From Cocos nucifera (Eukaryota > Streptophyta > Magnoliopsida > Arecales > Arecaceae), in contig QRFJ01000007.1 of assembly GCA_006176705.1 (NCBI GenBank), forward strand, positions 1,709,089-1,773,088: a stretch of 64,000 nt of DNA, given 5' to 3'. Position numbers and translations under genes: made by a program. The notes beneath the pieces were generated by a model. That model was given only the letters and a program-made list of their open reading frames with translations, was not told the origin of the DNA and did no database searches. Below, in pieces: positions 26,511 to 38,500 of the stretch. Every line of letters starts with the position of its first letter. Position 1 is the stretch's first letter.

Positions 26511-26808
26511 TCCATCGATCGATGAGTACGTCATCCCCATCGATCGGTGAGTACATCACCCCCAGTTCCTACTTAATCATTCTTCATCGATCGGTGAGTA
26601 TGTCACCCTCAATTCCACCTCAACGGTACCAACACTTAATCCTTCCCCACTGATCGGTGAGTACGTCATCCTCCACCGATCGATGAGTACGTCACTCCCA
26701 GTTCTCATTTAATCCTTTCCCACCGATTGATGAGTACGTCACCTCTAGTTCTACCTTAACGGTACCAACACTTAATTCTTCCCCACCGATCGGTGAGTAC
26801 ATCATCCA
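26511..26808. repeat. Array of seven GATCGGTGAGTACGTCA-type motifs
   Basis: The motif GATCGRTGAGTACRTCA occurs seven times, at about 26517, 26541, 26589, 26651, 26680, 26724 and 26787. The spacings are uneven (about 24 to 63 bases) and longer linkers such as AACGGTACCAACACTTAAT are also repeated. It does not encode protein and is not a CRISPR, because spacers are themselves repeated and irregular. Confidence 0.7.
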
Positions 26809-27284
26809 TCCTTTACTTAGCCGTAAGCAAGCCTTAAATCTTGGACGTGTGAGGTATGGAGCTAAGCTCGTTCCACCTGGGCTACCACAATTGTTCGATA
26901 CAGAATTTTTTTTTATGTTTGTAACTTTTATAGATTACTTTTGATAACTTCCATATATCAAATAGATAAATAAGGATAATTTACTAAATACTTGCCTAGA
27001 TATATGCTTTCTAATCACTCAAAACCTTAGTCTTGATCATCATTTTTTCTGCTACTTAAGCATCCAACTTGTGGAGGGCCTTTCTTTCCTCAAAATTCTA
27101 TTGGAAAATTTTCAAATTTTACTAATTGGATTGGAGTGAAATTTTTAATCCTTTCTTGGCCATATTACTTTAGTTACCTTGGTGCTTAATTTGAGCCCTA
27201 ACTATTGGCCATCATGCTCCTGTATTGAAAAATCTAACTTAAACAAAGGCTTAGTTCAAGCATATTAGGATGTACTAATGTGTC

Positions 27285-28790
27285 CTTAGTAATAAAGGTG
27301 GACTTGCTATTAAGGACCCGAGATGGCTTAAAGTACCATAGTGACTATACTAATTCTACTTCAAAACAAGCCAATCTCGAGTTTAATTAGCATGATCATC
27401 ATGGGTATGGTTCCATTGACCCATCGTGCATCGAGCCATATTAGGAGGTGTATTGGTGGCGGTGGATCATGTTGATCAATTGCTACTTATAATATTATAT
27501 GTTCTCTGTCTCTCTAAATTTGAGCAAGGAGGTGTTAGAGGTCACTAAATATTCATGGACCTATTACATCTTTTTTGTTTAGGTGCATGCTTATGTTAAT
27601 ATGGACATCTTGAATAATAATGTAAAGCCATAATAATTTATTAATGACAAGAAATGAAATATCATATATATAAGTGAATGATTTGGAGAGACTGGGTGGA
27701 CCATGTGAACCCTACATCTTTCCAAATTCGAGGTCATGATGCTTGCCAACAAAACATATACTATCCATTCTTATCTACTATAGCTATTTATCAGAAATTC
27801 TTAAGCTCTAGGAGATATGATAGAAGATACGACATATCTTATTATTTTATTAATATATATTTTATTCGAAAATATATATGAAAAAGCAATATGTTAGAAC
27901 TTATATTCAACAATTAGAATCTACCCTAAATAGTCTTATTTTGCAAGCAACCTGCATTCAAAAAGTATTTAAGCTTTTTTCTTTATTTTAATATCACAAT
28001 GCTAACAAGATTTTGACATCTTTTAAACTACCAATGAGAAGTTATTTTTCTCTTCTTATATCCTTTTTTTTATTTTGTAATAAATTTAAAAAATATAACT
28101 TCTCATATTTTCAGTGGCGAGCTTTATAGAACCTAGCCGATCGTTGAAAAAGCTACAGGAATGATAATCGGATATGCCAAACCTCTTAAGGCTATATTAG
28201 TGGATGGTCAGACCTAATAAATACAATAAGAGCCTCTCATTTGGAGACATGGATATGAGAAGTCAACATTGATGGCTCTTTTTAGCTTAATTGGTAAGGT
28301 GTTGGTATTGGATTTAATTATTATATATTTATATAATTTTTGTTATCCATAAAATAATTTAAGTAGCACAAGCAAGGAACTCCTTATTTGCTAAAGCACA
28401 AGTTTCTAAAGATGCCTTATAGATAATAATAGTGCATCAGATTGGGAGAGGAGGCTCCTTAGCATAAATATCATAATGGTCAAGCTCACGGATATTTAGG
28501 AAGGGATAGTGTATTCTCGGATGATAATTGGTTGGATCAATAATTTATCCTAACTTACTTATACGTCCATCCTTTGTTTCTTGATATTTGACATATGGCT
28601 TGATAGCTATCTTACTTTTAAGCATCAGATATCAATAAAGAATGCAATGGGCTAGCTGATTAGATAAAATTACGTGCTTCTCGTCGTATTGATACTTGGA
28701 CTTATATTGGTAATTATCCTATGTAACTTAAAGACAAAGTTATTTTTGATTTTGCTAGATGTATTTATACTTGTTATAACATAGTTGTGA
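27285..28790 (+). pseudogene. Decayed LINE (non-LTR retrotransposon) with RNase H domain
   Basis: Two blocks on the plus strand are recognisable. At 27291-27330 the translation NKGGLAIKDPRWL matches the region after the reverse transcriptase in plant LINEs, typically GGLGI.D. At about 28262-28320 the translation reads VNIDGSF with GVGIGF downstream, the start of a plant RNase H (RVT_3-type) domain. At about 28629-28670 INKECNGLAD matches the end of that domain. Stops interrupt all blocks, so it is dead. The upstream reverse transcriptase proper was not found and the element's ends are unclear. Confidence 0.6.
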
Positions 28791-28799
28791 GTCCATCTA

Positions 28800-30965
28800 C
28801 CTCACTAAAAAGTAAGCCATGTTATATGATATACATAGGATTATTATTAAAAGTGGTTTTTTTGCTTCAATCTCTATCCTTGAAAATGATGAGTGGGTGC
28901 CTTAAACGATAAAATAGATACATATAGCGGAAAATAGGGGATACCATCCTTCTTTTGAATCCCTTTTAAGATCTTCAAGGTGTGAATATGACTATGTATA
29001 TGTAGATTGGTTGGTTAATAAGGGCAGGTGCATGGATATTAACTATTTGCAGGCCTCTCTTTTTTTTTTTTTTTTTAATTAGAATGGCCATCATATACAA
29101 ATGTACATTGGTGATTATCATGGAGTGCGGCTAATATGCAATCTTTATTTATTATTCACAAAGGCAAAAGTGGACTTAATACTTATCTAATTGTATAATA
29201 CGTTAACCTAAAATAAATATCTTAACTTGTATCCAATCAATTTTTTTTGACTGAAGTATTTTCATGATCGAAGTTGAAGTGGACAGGTGGCGACTGCTAA
29301 AGAAAAAAAGGAAAAAAGTTGTGATATGGACCTCTTAAGATGCCTTTACTATCTCAAAGAAGAGTAGCTTTAGAAAAGATTGTTCAAGCAATAATATGTA
29401 GGCTAAAATGAGTTATAGAAGTCATATTAATTTTCATCTTAATCCACTAATGAATAGAAAATTTTGCTTGATGGTGCTCAATGATGCTCACCTCTTCTTT
29501 AAAGACAATCCTCAAACAACAAGAACTTCTAGAGTGCTTCTTCAAGATTAATGCCAATTCAATCCATGCTAATGAAAAATGAAATTTTTGGATCTTCCCT
29601 TGGGATGACTCAAAAATCTATTCTCACTACTGCAGTTTTCTACCCTTGAAACATATATGCACTATATAACTACTATTTATTATGTACTTTAATAATTATA
29701 TGATTCTCTTTACACCATATTCTTACTCAAGGTGGTACATGAGAGATATGTGCTCATTCAGCCATATGTGGGATTGGAACATGACAAGTATAATAGAGCA
29801 TCTAATGGGAGCTAAGGCTAATTGAGCATGCCATAGAGAAGCTAACCAAGTCGACTGTAAAGTATTATGCTATAGATTGAATAAACAAAAGCAACCAATT
29901 TAAAATATTATAGGTGTGTCTAATGAAGTCTAATGATGAGTTGAGGCCAATTGAGCATGGCTATAGATCTAATAAATGGTATAGGATATAACCATTATGA
30001 CAATGTAGGTAGTGGAGGATGGTTGATGCTAATTAATAGAACTCTTAAGAAAAATGGAGGCTAGAATAGATTACCATCATTAGAGTGGATAGTTATCATA
30101 TCATTTATCTTTTAGCATAAATAAGTGAATGTAATTAGGAAAAAGGACTTTTTGATTCATCAATAAAATTAGGTCATCTTCATTTTTAAATTATCTTTAC
30201 TTCATTTTTAAATTTTCTACTCTTAGTTTGTTAGTAGGATTCTAACTTATTCTCATGAGTAGTAGCAGTACTTTGATGTAGCTCCGATCATATCCTATTT
30301 TATTATATTATTCTTCTTTCAAATGGATGGTGTGATCGTAGTCAAAGTCCTTGAAAGTCAGAGCATCCAAATCCATGTTGCATTCATCTTCATTTTTAAT
30401 CATCTTATTTCCAACTACTCCAATATTGATGACATGCCTATGCAATTATCTAATCTAGCTATCATGCTTGCTATTTCTCATCCATCTTTCAATAAAAAAA
30501 GAATATATATCAACAAATTCGAATAGCAAAAATATCTAACTTTTTTTTTGACCATATGATGCAAAAAATTATCAATCTTCTTTCGAATTTTAAAACAGTT
30601 GATTAGAAAGCATGCAAAGGACCCTTTGTGCGATAACTTGGTCAGTCTTTCTAAACAACTACAATAGTTTCAACAATAACTTTGTAACCAAATTGAGATT
30701 TATTCTTCATTCTTTTTCTTGAAAAAAATGAATCATAAGAAGAAACTTATTTAATCATGGGGTCAATATTTGAATATCATTTTCAAATGGTATGATCAAA
30801 GAAATATAGAAAAATTTCCAATCTATAGTCCCTCTCCATTCATTTACTCTTTTATAGCTAAAGTCATGAGTAATACAAATGTCTTGTTAGAAAGCCTACC
30901 ACTATATTTTTTTATGAGTTTTTGAAGAACTCTTGGCTTACCATCATTGTGAGTATGAAGGGTTA
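28800..30965. other. Gene-free spacer, probably old LTR-element debris
   Basis: No open gene. At about 30100-30260, wording such as AAATAAGTGAATGTAATTAG followed by CAATAAAATTAGG resembles the R/U5 part of plant LTRs, and CTAATTGAGCATG and CCAATTGAGCATGG recur around 29818 and 29951. No paired ends could be placed. Confidence 0.35.
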
Positions 30966-31362
30966 TGTGAGGATCCGTGCGGATGTCTATTTAGTCCCAT
31001 ATCAGTTATTTGCTGATAAGAGATCTTGGATATTTATATAAGATCAAAAAATTCAAAAAATATCTTTCGACTAGTCTTTTTGGATAAGGTCCGAGTTGTT
31101 ATAAATAGTATCAGAACCGATCTAACTTATAGTCTATATAAACTAGGGGATGTTACAGTATGGGTTCAATGGGCTGACCATGGGCCAATCATGATATTTA
31201 TTAATGATAATATGAATTTGAATTCTTAGCTTGGTAAGGACACTAGGGTTTAAATATGGAGAGTATGTATGGATCGAAAGATCTTGGATATTTATATATG
31301 ATTAAGGAATCTAAAAAATACCTTTCGACTAGTCTTTTTCGATGAAATCCTGGGTTGTTATA
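30966..31362 (+). mobile_element. TRIM-like miniature LTR element, degenerate
   Basis: An 80-90-base segment occurs twice, at about 31023-31103 and 31279-31362. It runs from AGATCTTGGATATTTATATA through CTTTCGACTAGTCTTTTT to GGTTGTTATA or GAGTTGTTATA. Directly after the first copy, TAGTATCAGAAC (31106-31117) matches 10 of 12 bases of the initiator-methionine primer site. The outer flanks are GGTTA (30961-30965) and GGTTG (31363-31367). Together this is a roughly 400-bp LTR - primer site - LTR structure with no coding region. The 5' part of the second LTR is poorly conserved. Confidence 0.5.
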
Positions 31363-31367
31363 GGTTG

Positions 31368-32330
31368 ATAAGAGATAAAATGAGTTCAGAGAATCGATAT
31401 ATCGAATAATTACACACATACACATACTCTCCCTCTCGTGTCATGTGTTATATTTAGAAATATATTCTATTATATTAGAACCATATAAGAATAAAATAGT
31501 AATTAATTGAACCATGCTTGAACTTTCTCTTTATCCAATGCTTAACCATTGCCACAAAATCTAGAGCCATGATAGATTTGCTCTCACATATTAGGTACAT
31601 CAAGCCCAATTGATTTATAACCATATGAATTTGAAATTAGATCAACTTATATACATTAACTTAAATAGGCTTGAGTATAACTATTAAAATTGCTCATTCT
31701 TATCTTCTAGAATGACAATCTTTCCTAAGGACATATTTGTTGGAGGGAGTTAAATTTTATAATGATAATAGAAATTAGTCTCCTATTCTAGCTACTTAAT
31801 TGGTAATTAGGGGGAGTTGCATTGGCATGGGATACGTCAATCCCAAAAAATCTAATCACACTTTTCTTAAAATATTAAAATTTTTTTATTTTAATTGTAA
31901 ACTAAATATATCAAAGAATATGGTCAATTCGGCTTTCAGTCTAATCAATTTTGATTTATATTCTAATGAACCAAAAGTGCCTTAATATAATTCAAGTCAT
32001 ACCAATTTGATTTTCCTTTCCAGTTGTAAGTTACAATGTGAGCGCACACCCACGGAAAAAAGAAGAAGAAGAAAGTATATGACGAGAGCAATTATCGTAA
32101 CAATTGAAGCTGTTGACATTCGAGCCCTTTGCGGCAGAGAAGCTCCATTTGATTGCGTAATATAAGGGCCTTTTGGTCATTTAATCTCATACAACTCGTT
32201 TAGTGGAAGATTTATCTAAAGTTATTAAATAAATATTTGGACATAAAAAACAAAAGGCCAAACAGGCACAGGACGTCGCTAGGGCGAAAGGAAGAAAGAG
32301 AGGAGAAGGGGAGTATTTTTTTCCTCCTCC
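31368..32330. other. Spacer and promoter region upstream of the PP2A B55 gene
   Basis: No gene recognised. The B55 leader probably begins near 32280-32340, in purine-rich then C-rich DNA. A TATA-like AAATAAATATT lies at about 32226-32236, but the transcription start is not determinable. Confidence 0.4.
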
Positions 32331-32430
32331 GTCGTATCAATCCCAAACGCCAATCCATTGCGCCACCACACCCTCCTCCGGTCTCGTCCAGAACCCTCGC
32401 CATTTCCTGCCCCTCTGCTGTCGTTCTACC

Positions 32431-32463
32431 ATGGCGAGACCCCCCAGCAGCCGCGGCAGCTGA
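32431..32463 (+). CDS. Upstream ORF 1 in the PP2A B55 leader (10 codons)
   Basis: ATG in a strong context (ACCATGG) opens a 10-codon frame ending TGA, 74 bases before the main start. If the leader includes this site, it would lower or tune translation of the main frame. Whether the transcript starts upstream of it is not shown by the sequence. Confidence 0.4.
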   Translation: MARPPSSRGS

Positions 32464-32492
32464 TCTCCCCGCGATCGCTGCCTGGATCGTTG

Positions 32493-32540
32493 ATGCCCCG
32501 CCCGCCTCGCCGCCGATCTCGCCGGAATTCCGATCGATGA
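32493..32540 (+). CDS. Upstream ORF 2, stop overlapping the PP2A B55 start codon
   Basis: A 15-codon arginine-rich frame (MPRPPRRRSRRNSDR) whose TGA overlaps the main ATG as ATGA. This arrangement allows termination-reinitiation but is seen here only as geometry. No conservation test was possible. Confidence 0.4.
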   Translation: MPRPPRRRSRRNSDR

Positions 32541-35500
32541 ACGGCAAGGGACCCGAGGACGCCAGGGCTCCGGCGGTGCCGCCCCCCCTCGAATGGAAAT
32601 TCTCCCAGGTCTTCGGTGAGCGTACCGTGGGAGAGGAAGTACAGGAAGGTACGATCCTTTTTTTTGGCTTCTCTCCTAGATCCATTCGATTGCTGAGACT
32701 CTGCGGCTTCCGATAGCCGCAGTCGGGTTTAGGGTTTCTTGCATCTGGCTTGGCTTGATAGATTGGATATGGTTGTGACCAAACCATTCATTTTTTTGTT
32801 GAGATGACTAGTTGTTGATAGAAGTGTGAAAGATGTGATGGAAAAAGTAATAATATATTACCGTATTTTTTTTTTTCAAAAAGAATGGAACTTGGCTTAT
32901 GAATCTGGCTTTCTTTCCTCTCGGTACTTTTTCGTTTCATCATTGAGAGCCCCATGAATATTTTTTGCTCTCCTTGGTTGACGGCAATTCAATGATAGAT
33001 GTACAAGCACTTCTTTGTCATTACTTTTGTTGGTTTTAGTGTCATTATTAGCTGAGAGGCATTGCCTTTTATAGCGAGTGTCATGATGTACTCGCTGTTT
33101 CCATTATCTTTAGCTTGGTAGACCTGTTATGAGTTTTGGATTTAGTGACATCTTGCCTAGGTTCATCAGAATGTGTTTGTTTAGCTGGGTTCTGTAACCA
33201 TTTAATACCAAACTCAGTTCATATAGAACAGAAAATTTTCTATTTTGTATCTGTCAACAGTTGAACTGGTTTTCAGATTCTAGTTCCATCTTCTATTGCA
33301 CGGTATGCATTTCGTGGGTGCAACAAAGAATTACTTCGTTATCCTGTGTGTTTGTGTGTGAACTCTAGGATAAATTTATAAACCTATGCAGTAAATGGTG
33401 AACAACAGGAATAGATTGCAACTTAAGAGATGCCAATAACATGTGGATGTATGAAGAAAGGAAATGTTATAGATGGGTTATCTATTTGATGCGAATCCTT
33501 TGTAAAATGATCTTGGTTCTTGGTTAATGCAACTTTGTAAGAGAGGGAGGCTTGCCATAAATCTTGGAGGTTAGTGTGTGGAAAGAATACTGTGTCTTAT
33601 TTGTTACCAGTGAAGCTCATGCCTTGAGGGTTAAAGACCTTGAGCAGCAGCATGCAGTCATTATTTTGGATGTGAATTTCCATTATCTTTTCACATTTCG
33701 TCAATTCTTTCTTACGTTATTTGAGGTTCTTGCTTAATTCTTTAGATGTGGTTTCCCTTTTGTCATTATTGATAGAATGCATGAAGGACAAACTTGAAAT
33801 TCAATTAATTCTTCCTATATACTCTGAGATGCTTTTGGGACAACAATTGACATCAGCATTGAGTAATAATTGCTTGACCGTGTTGTTATTTACCAAGAAG
33901 CTCAACTTGTGCATAACTGTGGAAAGTTAATCGGATTTAAAAAAAAAAAAAAAAAAACCTTTGCTGGATTTGAATTGGAAGGTTTGCAATTAACTGTCAA
34001 GAACAACTGGGAGACACTATAACCTAGATCTTAGTTATCAACTTAGAGATGACTCAATGCTGATGTTTGCCTAATGCGATTGAAAGGGTTGAGCGTTTGT
34101 CTAATGCTATTGAACGAGTTGAGCATTGCTACTGCAATCATACCTGACCTTGTAAAACACATCCAATGGTCAGTCTTTGAATATGGATCGAGTGCTTGCT
34201 TTATCAACAAGCTACCCAATGCTTATCTCAATCTGCAGAAGATGTCATGCCAATCCCTGTAATATTACAACTGTTATGACTCAATTCATCAGGGCCCAAG
34301 CATCGATACCATCTCAGTCCTAGCCATCTTGCTGCATGGATCACCTTCTATAACTATCCATTACCTCCATGAGCACTACTTTCTCACATTAACCATGTGA
34401 AATCATGGTTCATGATGCATTATTTCTGGGGACCATATCATTCTTCATAACTCCAATTCATTTGTGGTTCATGATACATTTCTCTAAAAGTGCTTTATTC
34501 ATGAAACTGCACACTGCATTAGAATAGTTCACATCTAACAACTGGTGTGATGGATTCCCAAGGGAGAGGGAGCGGGATCCACCTATATTCTCATTTGATC
34601 TATAAGTTATTCATTATCCATACACGTGGGCAACACCTGCTCATCTTTTCTTATTATGCCAACAGAAATCTCTTGAATTTTTCTCTAGGGTTACAATCAT
34701 GTTCTCTTGTGTCTGATTGCATATATATTCTTAGAGTTCAGGGTTTTGGAGGTCTTTAGGATTAAGGTCACATCAAACTCGTGGCAGAATTTCATGCAAC
34801 TTGGGTGAGTGCTACAGGATATGCATGCAATTCTTGCCTGTCAGCATTTTGCCTTTCTGAAGGCATAACTAGATGAATATCAGACAGTTTAAGGTGTCTG
34901 ACAAACGAAAACCTTGCTATTCATGGTTATCCAACCATAATTTTTTTATCCATCTCAGCCTCTTCAGCATAAACAAGGTTGAAATGATAAGATAATTCTA
35001 GATCAGTAGATTGCATGCAGTAAGCAAGCTTAGGACCTGTGTTATTCATTCAAGTGCTAATGTTTATTTTATTTTTACAAGGTACTGTCATTTTGGCCTA
35101 TATATATATATAGGATAGGGGCCATCCTTATATGGCCCCAACCAAGGAAGTCCCGAACCGGGCGGTTTGCGGCGTGCCGAATTGGACCGGCGGGGAACCG
35201 GGATGGTTCTGGCATGGAAAACGGCACATGCTAGTGCCAGGGAAGAAAAAAAGGGAAACAAAGGTAGAGAGAGGAGAGGGAGAGAGAGAGGAGAGGATGT
35301 CGGCGGTGGCCCTCTGTGGCCGTCGAAGGGTGGCGGAAGCCATCGCAGTTCGGTTCGTCTGATAGGGTTGCCGCAATGAGCAAGAAAGAGAGAGAGAGGG
35401 GAGGAGACCATCGTAGATGGGAGGATGGGACGGTGGAGAGGTCGCTGGAGGTCTCTGAGTGGCCGTCGTGGCCACCGGGCAGCGAAAGTGGTGCGGGCAG

Positions 35501-38500
35501 CGTCGGGGTTGTAGAATAGGGGCGACATTCCCTATTCATGTGTGCCCTTTTTTAAAAACGAAGATTAACAGTGAAGCCTGCAAATGGTTTGTCGGCTTTT
35601 GCCGGCTTCACTGTTAAAATGGTTTTTTTAAAAAAATTAAAATCAGTGAAGCCGGCAATCAGATTGCCAGCTTCATTTTTTTAATTTTTTTTAAAAATAT
35701 CTATTAAACAGTGAAGCCGTCAAACCATTTGTTGGCTTCACTTAAGTTTTTTTTTTTTTTTTTAAAAGATCGTGAAACAGGGGCGCCATCCTTGTTTCAC
35801 GCCCGTGGCGCTGTGTGCATGGACTACACCGTCTGGCGGCCACGGCGGCCAGTCGGAGGCCGTCCGACGGGCCCTCCGACTCCTTCCCCTCCCTCTCTCT
35901 ATTTCTCTCTTTTCCTCCTCCCGGTTCCGGTCCTTTCCTTGTTTCGGTTCACGTCGGTCCGATCTGGCATGGAACCGTACCGGACCGTGCCGCTGGCCGG
36001 CCGAAACGGCCGACGGTATCGGAACTGAAAACCTTGGTCCCAACTCATTATTCAAGTGGTTTTTGTGTTCGTCAGAAGATTATCATTTCAGTTATATCTG
36101 AAACAGGAAAATATAAAGGAACCTTAACAGTGTGAATGCACTTTCCAATAAAGTTTTCTCTCCCAATTTTAAGCACCTTTTTGTGCATTTTCTTAACTTG
36201 TAGAGTCATCCATTGTTTTGTCATAACATCCTCAAAAATAATTCCAAAATCATCAAATTGGATTTTCATACATCACAATATGATTGGATCAATAGCTAAT
36301 GAAGCATCGCAAAAGGTAGCCTTTGTGAATGAGCATCACATTATTTATTTTCCAAGATTTGCCATACCGGTGCATACCCCTTTGTATCAATACCAAACCG
36401 AGATTTGGCACCGGGGGAGAGGTGTGTACAGAGTTTTGGTACATTGAACTGACCTCCATACCAGGCATACCAACATTTGGGATCTGGTACCGTGAAACAA
36501 ACCTTCCTATTATGCTCCCTTACCCATTTATGCCACTTGATGTGCAGACTATCACGGATTATTTTGAAATCACTCAATTTGAATTCTGAGTTTATGATGT
36601 CATACTGTGTCTCATGTTGCACCGTAGTTATTGTTTGTGTTTCTTGGTTTCTTGGAAGTAATGTGATATTTTTCTTGTGCCTGCTGATGCTTTTAATATT
36701 TTTGTCTGTTGCAGTCGACATTATTTCAGCAATAGAATTTGATAAATCTGGGGACCATCTTGCTACCGGAGATAGAGGTGGCCGTGTAGTTTTATTTGAA
36801 AGGACAGATGTTAGAGATGTATGTTCTACAGCTCATCTTTCTGTTGCCTTTTTCCATCTGACTTGTTATGCTGTCTATTTTTCTGATATTATTTCACATT
36901 TTTTGTCTCTTTGATCTGTAGCATGGTTGCAGAAGGGATCTAGAGAGGCTTGACTATCCAATCAGCAGGCATCCTGAATTCCGCTATAAAACAGAATTTC
37001 AAAGCCATGAACCAGAGGTACCATCCTTCTGGAATGTAGCTGACAGAAATATGATACTTCATGCTTGATGTGACTTGATCTAGTTTCATGTTTGTGCAAT
37101 CAGTTTGACTACCTTAAGAGCTTGGAAATAGAAGAGAAGATCAACAAGATCCGATGGTGCCAAATGGCCAATGGTGCACTGTTTCTTCTCTCCACCAATG
37201 ATAAAACAATCAAATTTTGGAAGGTAGGCTCGCAGTTCCCTCTAGCATCCGTTACTTTTCTCGGAATAATATTTGCAAATCATGATTTAACATGATTGCT
37301 GATGAATTTGTTTCCCATGGGCCCCACTTATCTGTTTACCAGCTGAGCTTCTATACATATTTCTGATGACTCATGAATCCATTCTTGGATCTCATGGTGC
37401 CTCACTCCAAGATTTCTTACACTGTACATCATTGCCAACCATATTTTGACTATTAGTGGTGATCAACTATCATATCATCCCTTATCAGTTATTTACATAT
37501 TGTTTACTGGATTATTCTACTTCCTTAAGTTTCAGAATATAAAAATCAGCAAAAGCATTATCATCTTGTGATATGTTCTTGAATCTAATGGTGTTCTTTT
37601 GTTGAAAATGTATCCATGTTTTCCATCTGTTATAATTCCTAAATGTTTTTTGTTTTTTTAATAGATTTATTGCTCAAGACATTCTTCAGATATTTTTCTA
37701 GGTTAATTGATAAATCTCAAGCATCAATTAGTTGGATTAAGTAAACCAAAACTTTTCTGGATGACAATAATAATCTATATGGAGATTGCATACCATGATT
37801 TTTTTCTCAACAATGTCATGAATAAGGAATATTGATGCCAGTTTTCTATAACAAATATTTTTTTATCATAATATTTATTTATGCTGAAACCTTTTGATCT
37901 TTCTTAACTTACCTGAGAAAAGCCATCCCTAGCTGTCATTATGCACATATTGTAAGGATTATAATATATCTGAGCTAGGATTTGCTGATTTTGAAATAGT
38001 TGTTCATTGTGGCTGCTGTTGGCTGTTTTTGGGAGTGATTTCACTCTCTCTTTTTTGTTGATAGGTTTGTCTATGCTTTATGTTTGACCTTCTTACAAAT
38101 ATTCCCCATTAAATTTCTGAATTTTGTTTGCACATATACAGGTGCAAGAAAAGAAGGTGAAAAGAATTTCGGAGATGAATTTGGATCCTTCTCAAGCTGC
38201 AGCAAATGGTAGCATTGCTAGCTCAAGTACTGCCAGCCCTAGAGTGTGCCTTCCAAATGGTGGATGTTCATACAATTATATGAGCCACAACTTATCCTTT
38301 CCTCCTGGAGGATTTCCATCATTACATTTGCCTGTGGTAGTTGTACTCAGCCCAGGCCAGCAAATATCTACCTTATAAATATCTTTGCATGAGTTCTCGC
38401 ATTATATTTCACAACATCATGTGTATTAATTATCTTATGTCATCCAATATATTCTTTTTTTTTTTTTGTTAACTTTTTTCCTGATTTTCTTATGATTTAT

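Larger units (their letters stand above)
32649..36714 (+). other. Intron 1 of the PP2A B55 gene
   Basis: A 4.07-kb intron. GGGTTTAGGGTTT (telo-box on the minus strand) lies at 32725-32737. The part 32740-35100 shows no gene; an A-run is at 33939-33957. The right half contains the GC-rich foldback structure, and beyond it (36365-36500) is a GGTACC-rich degenerate stretch. Confidence 0.8.

Noticed and set aside
26511..26808. CRISPR-like repeat array
   Set aside because: Spacing is irregular, the spacers repeat each other, and the context is plant nuclear DNA.
30966..31362. Cassandra-type TRIM
   Set aside because: The AGTCCCATATCAGTT wording is reminiscent, but no 5S rRNA-like segment is present in the repeat.
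32212..32787. 191-codon minus-strand frame opposite B55 exon 1
   Set aside because: Antisense shadow of a GC-rich leader and exon; no family resemblance.
35088..36101. Many overlapping open frames of 65-146 codons on both strands
   Set aside because: GC-rich inverted-repeat composition keeps all frames open; none shows a domain or splice logic.
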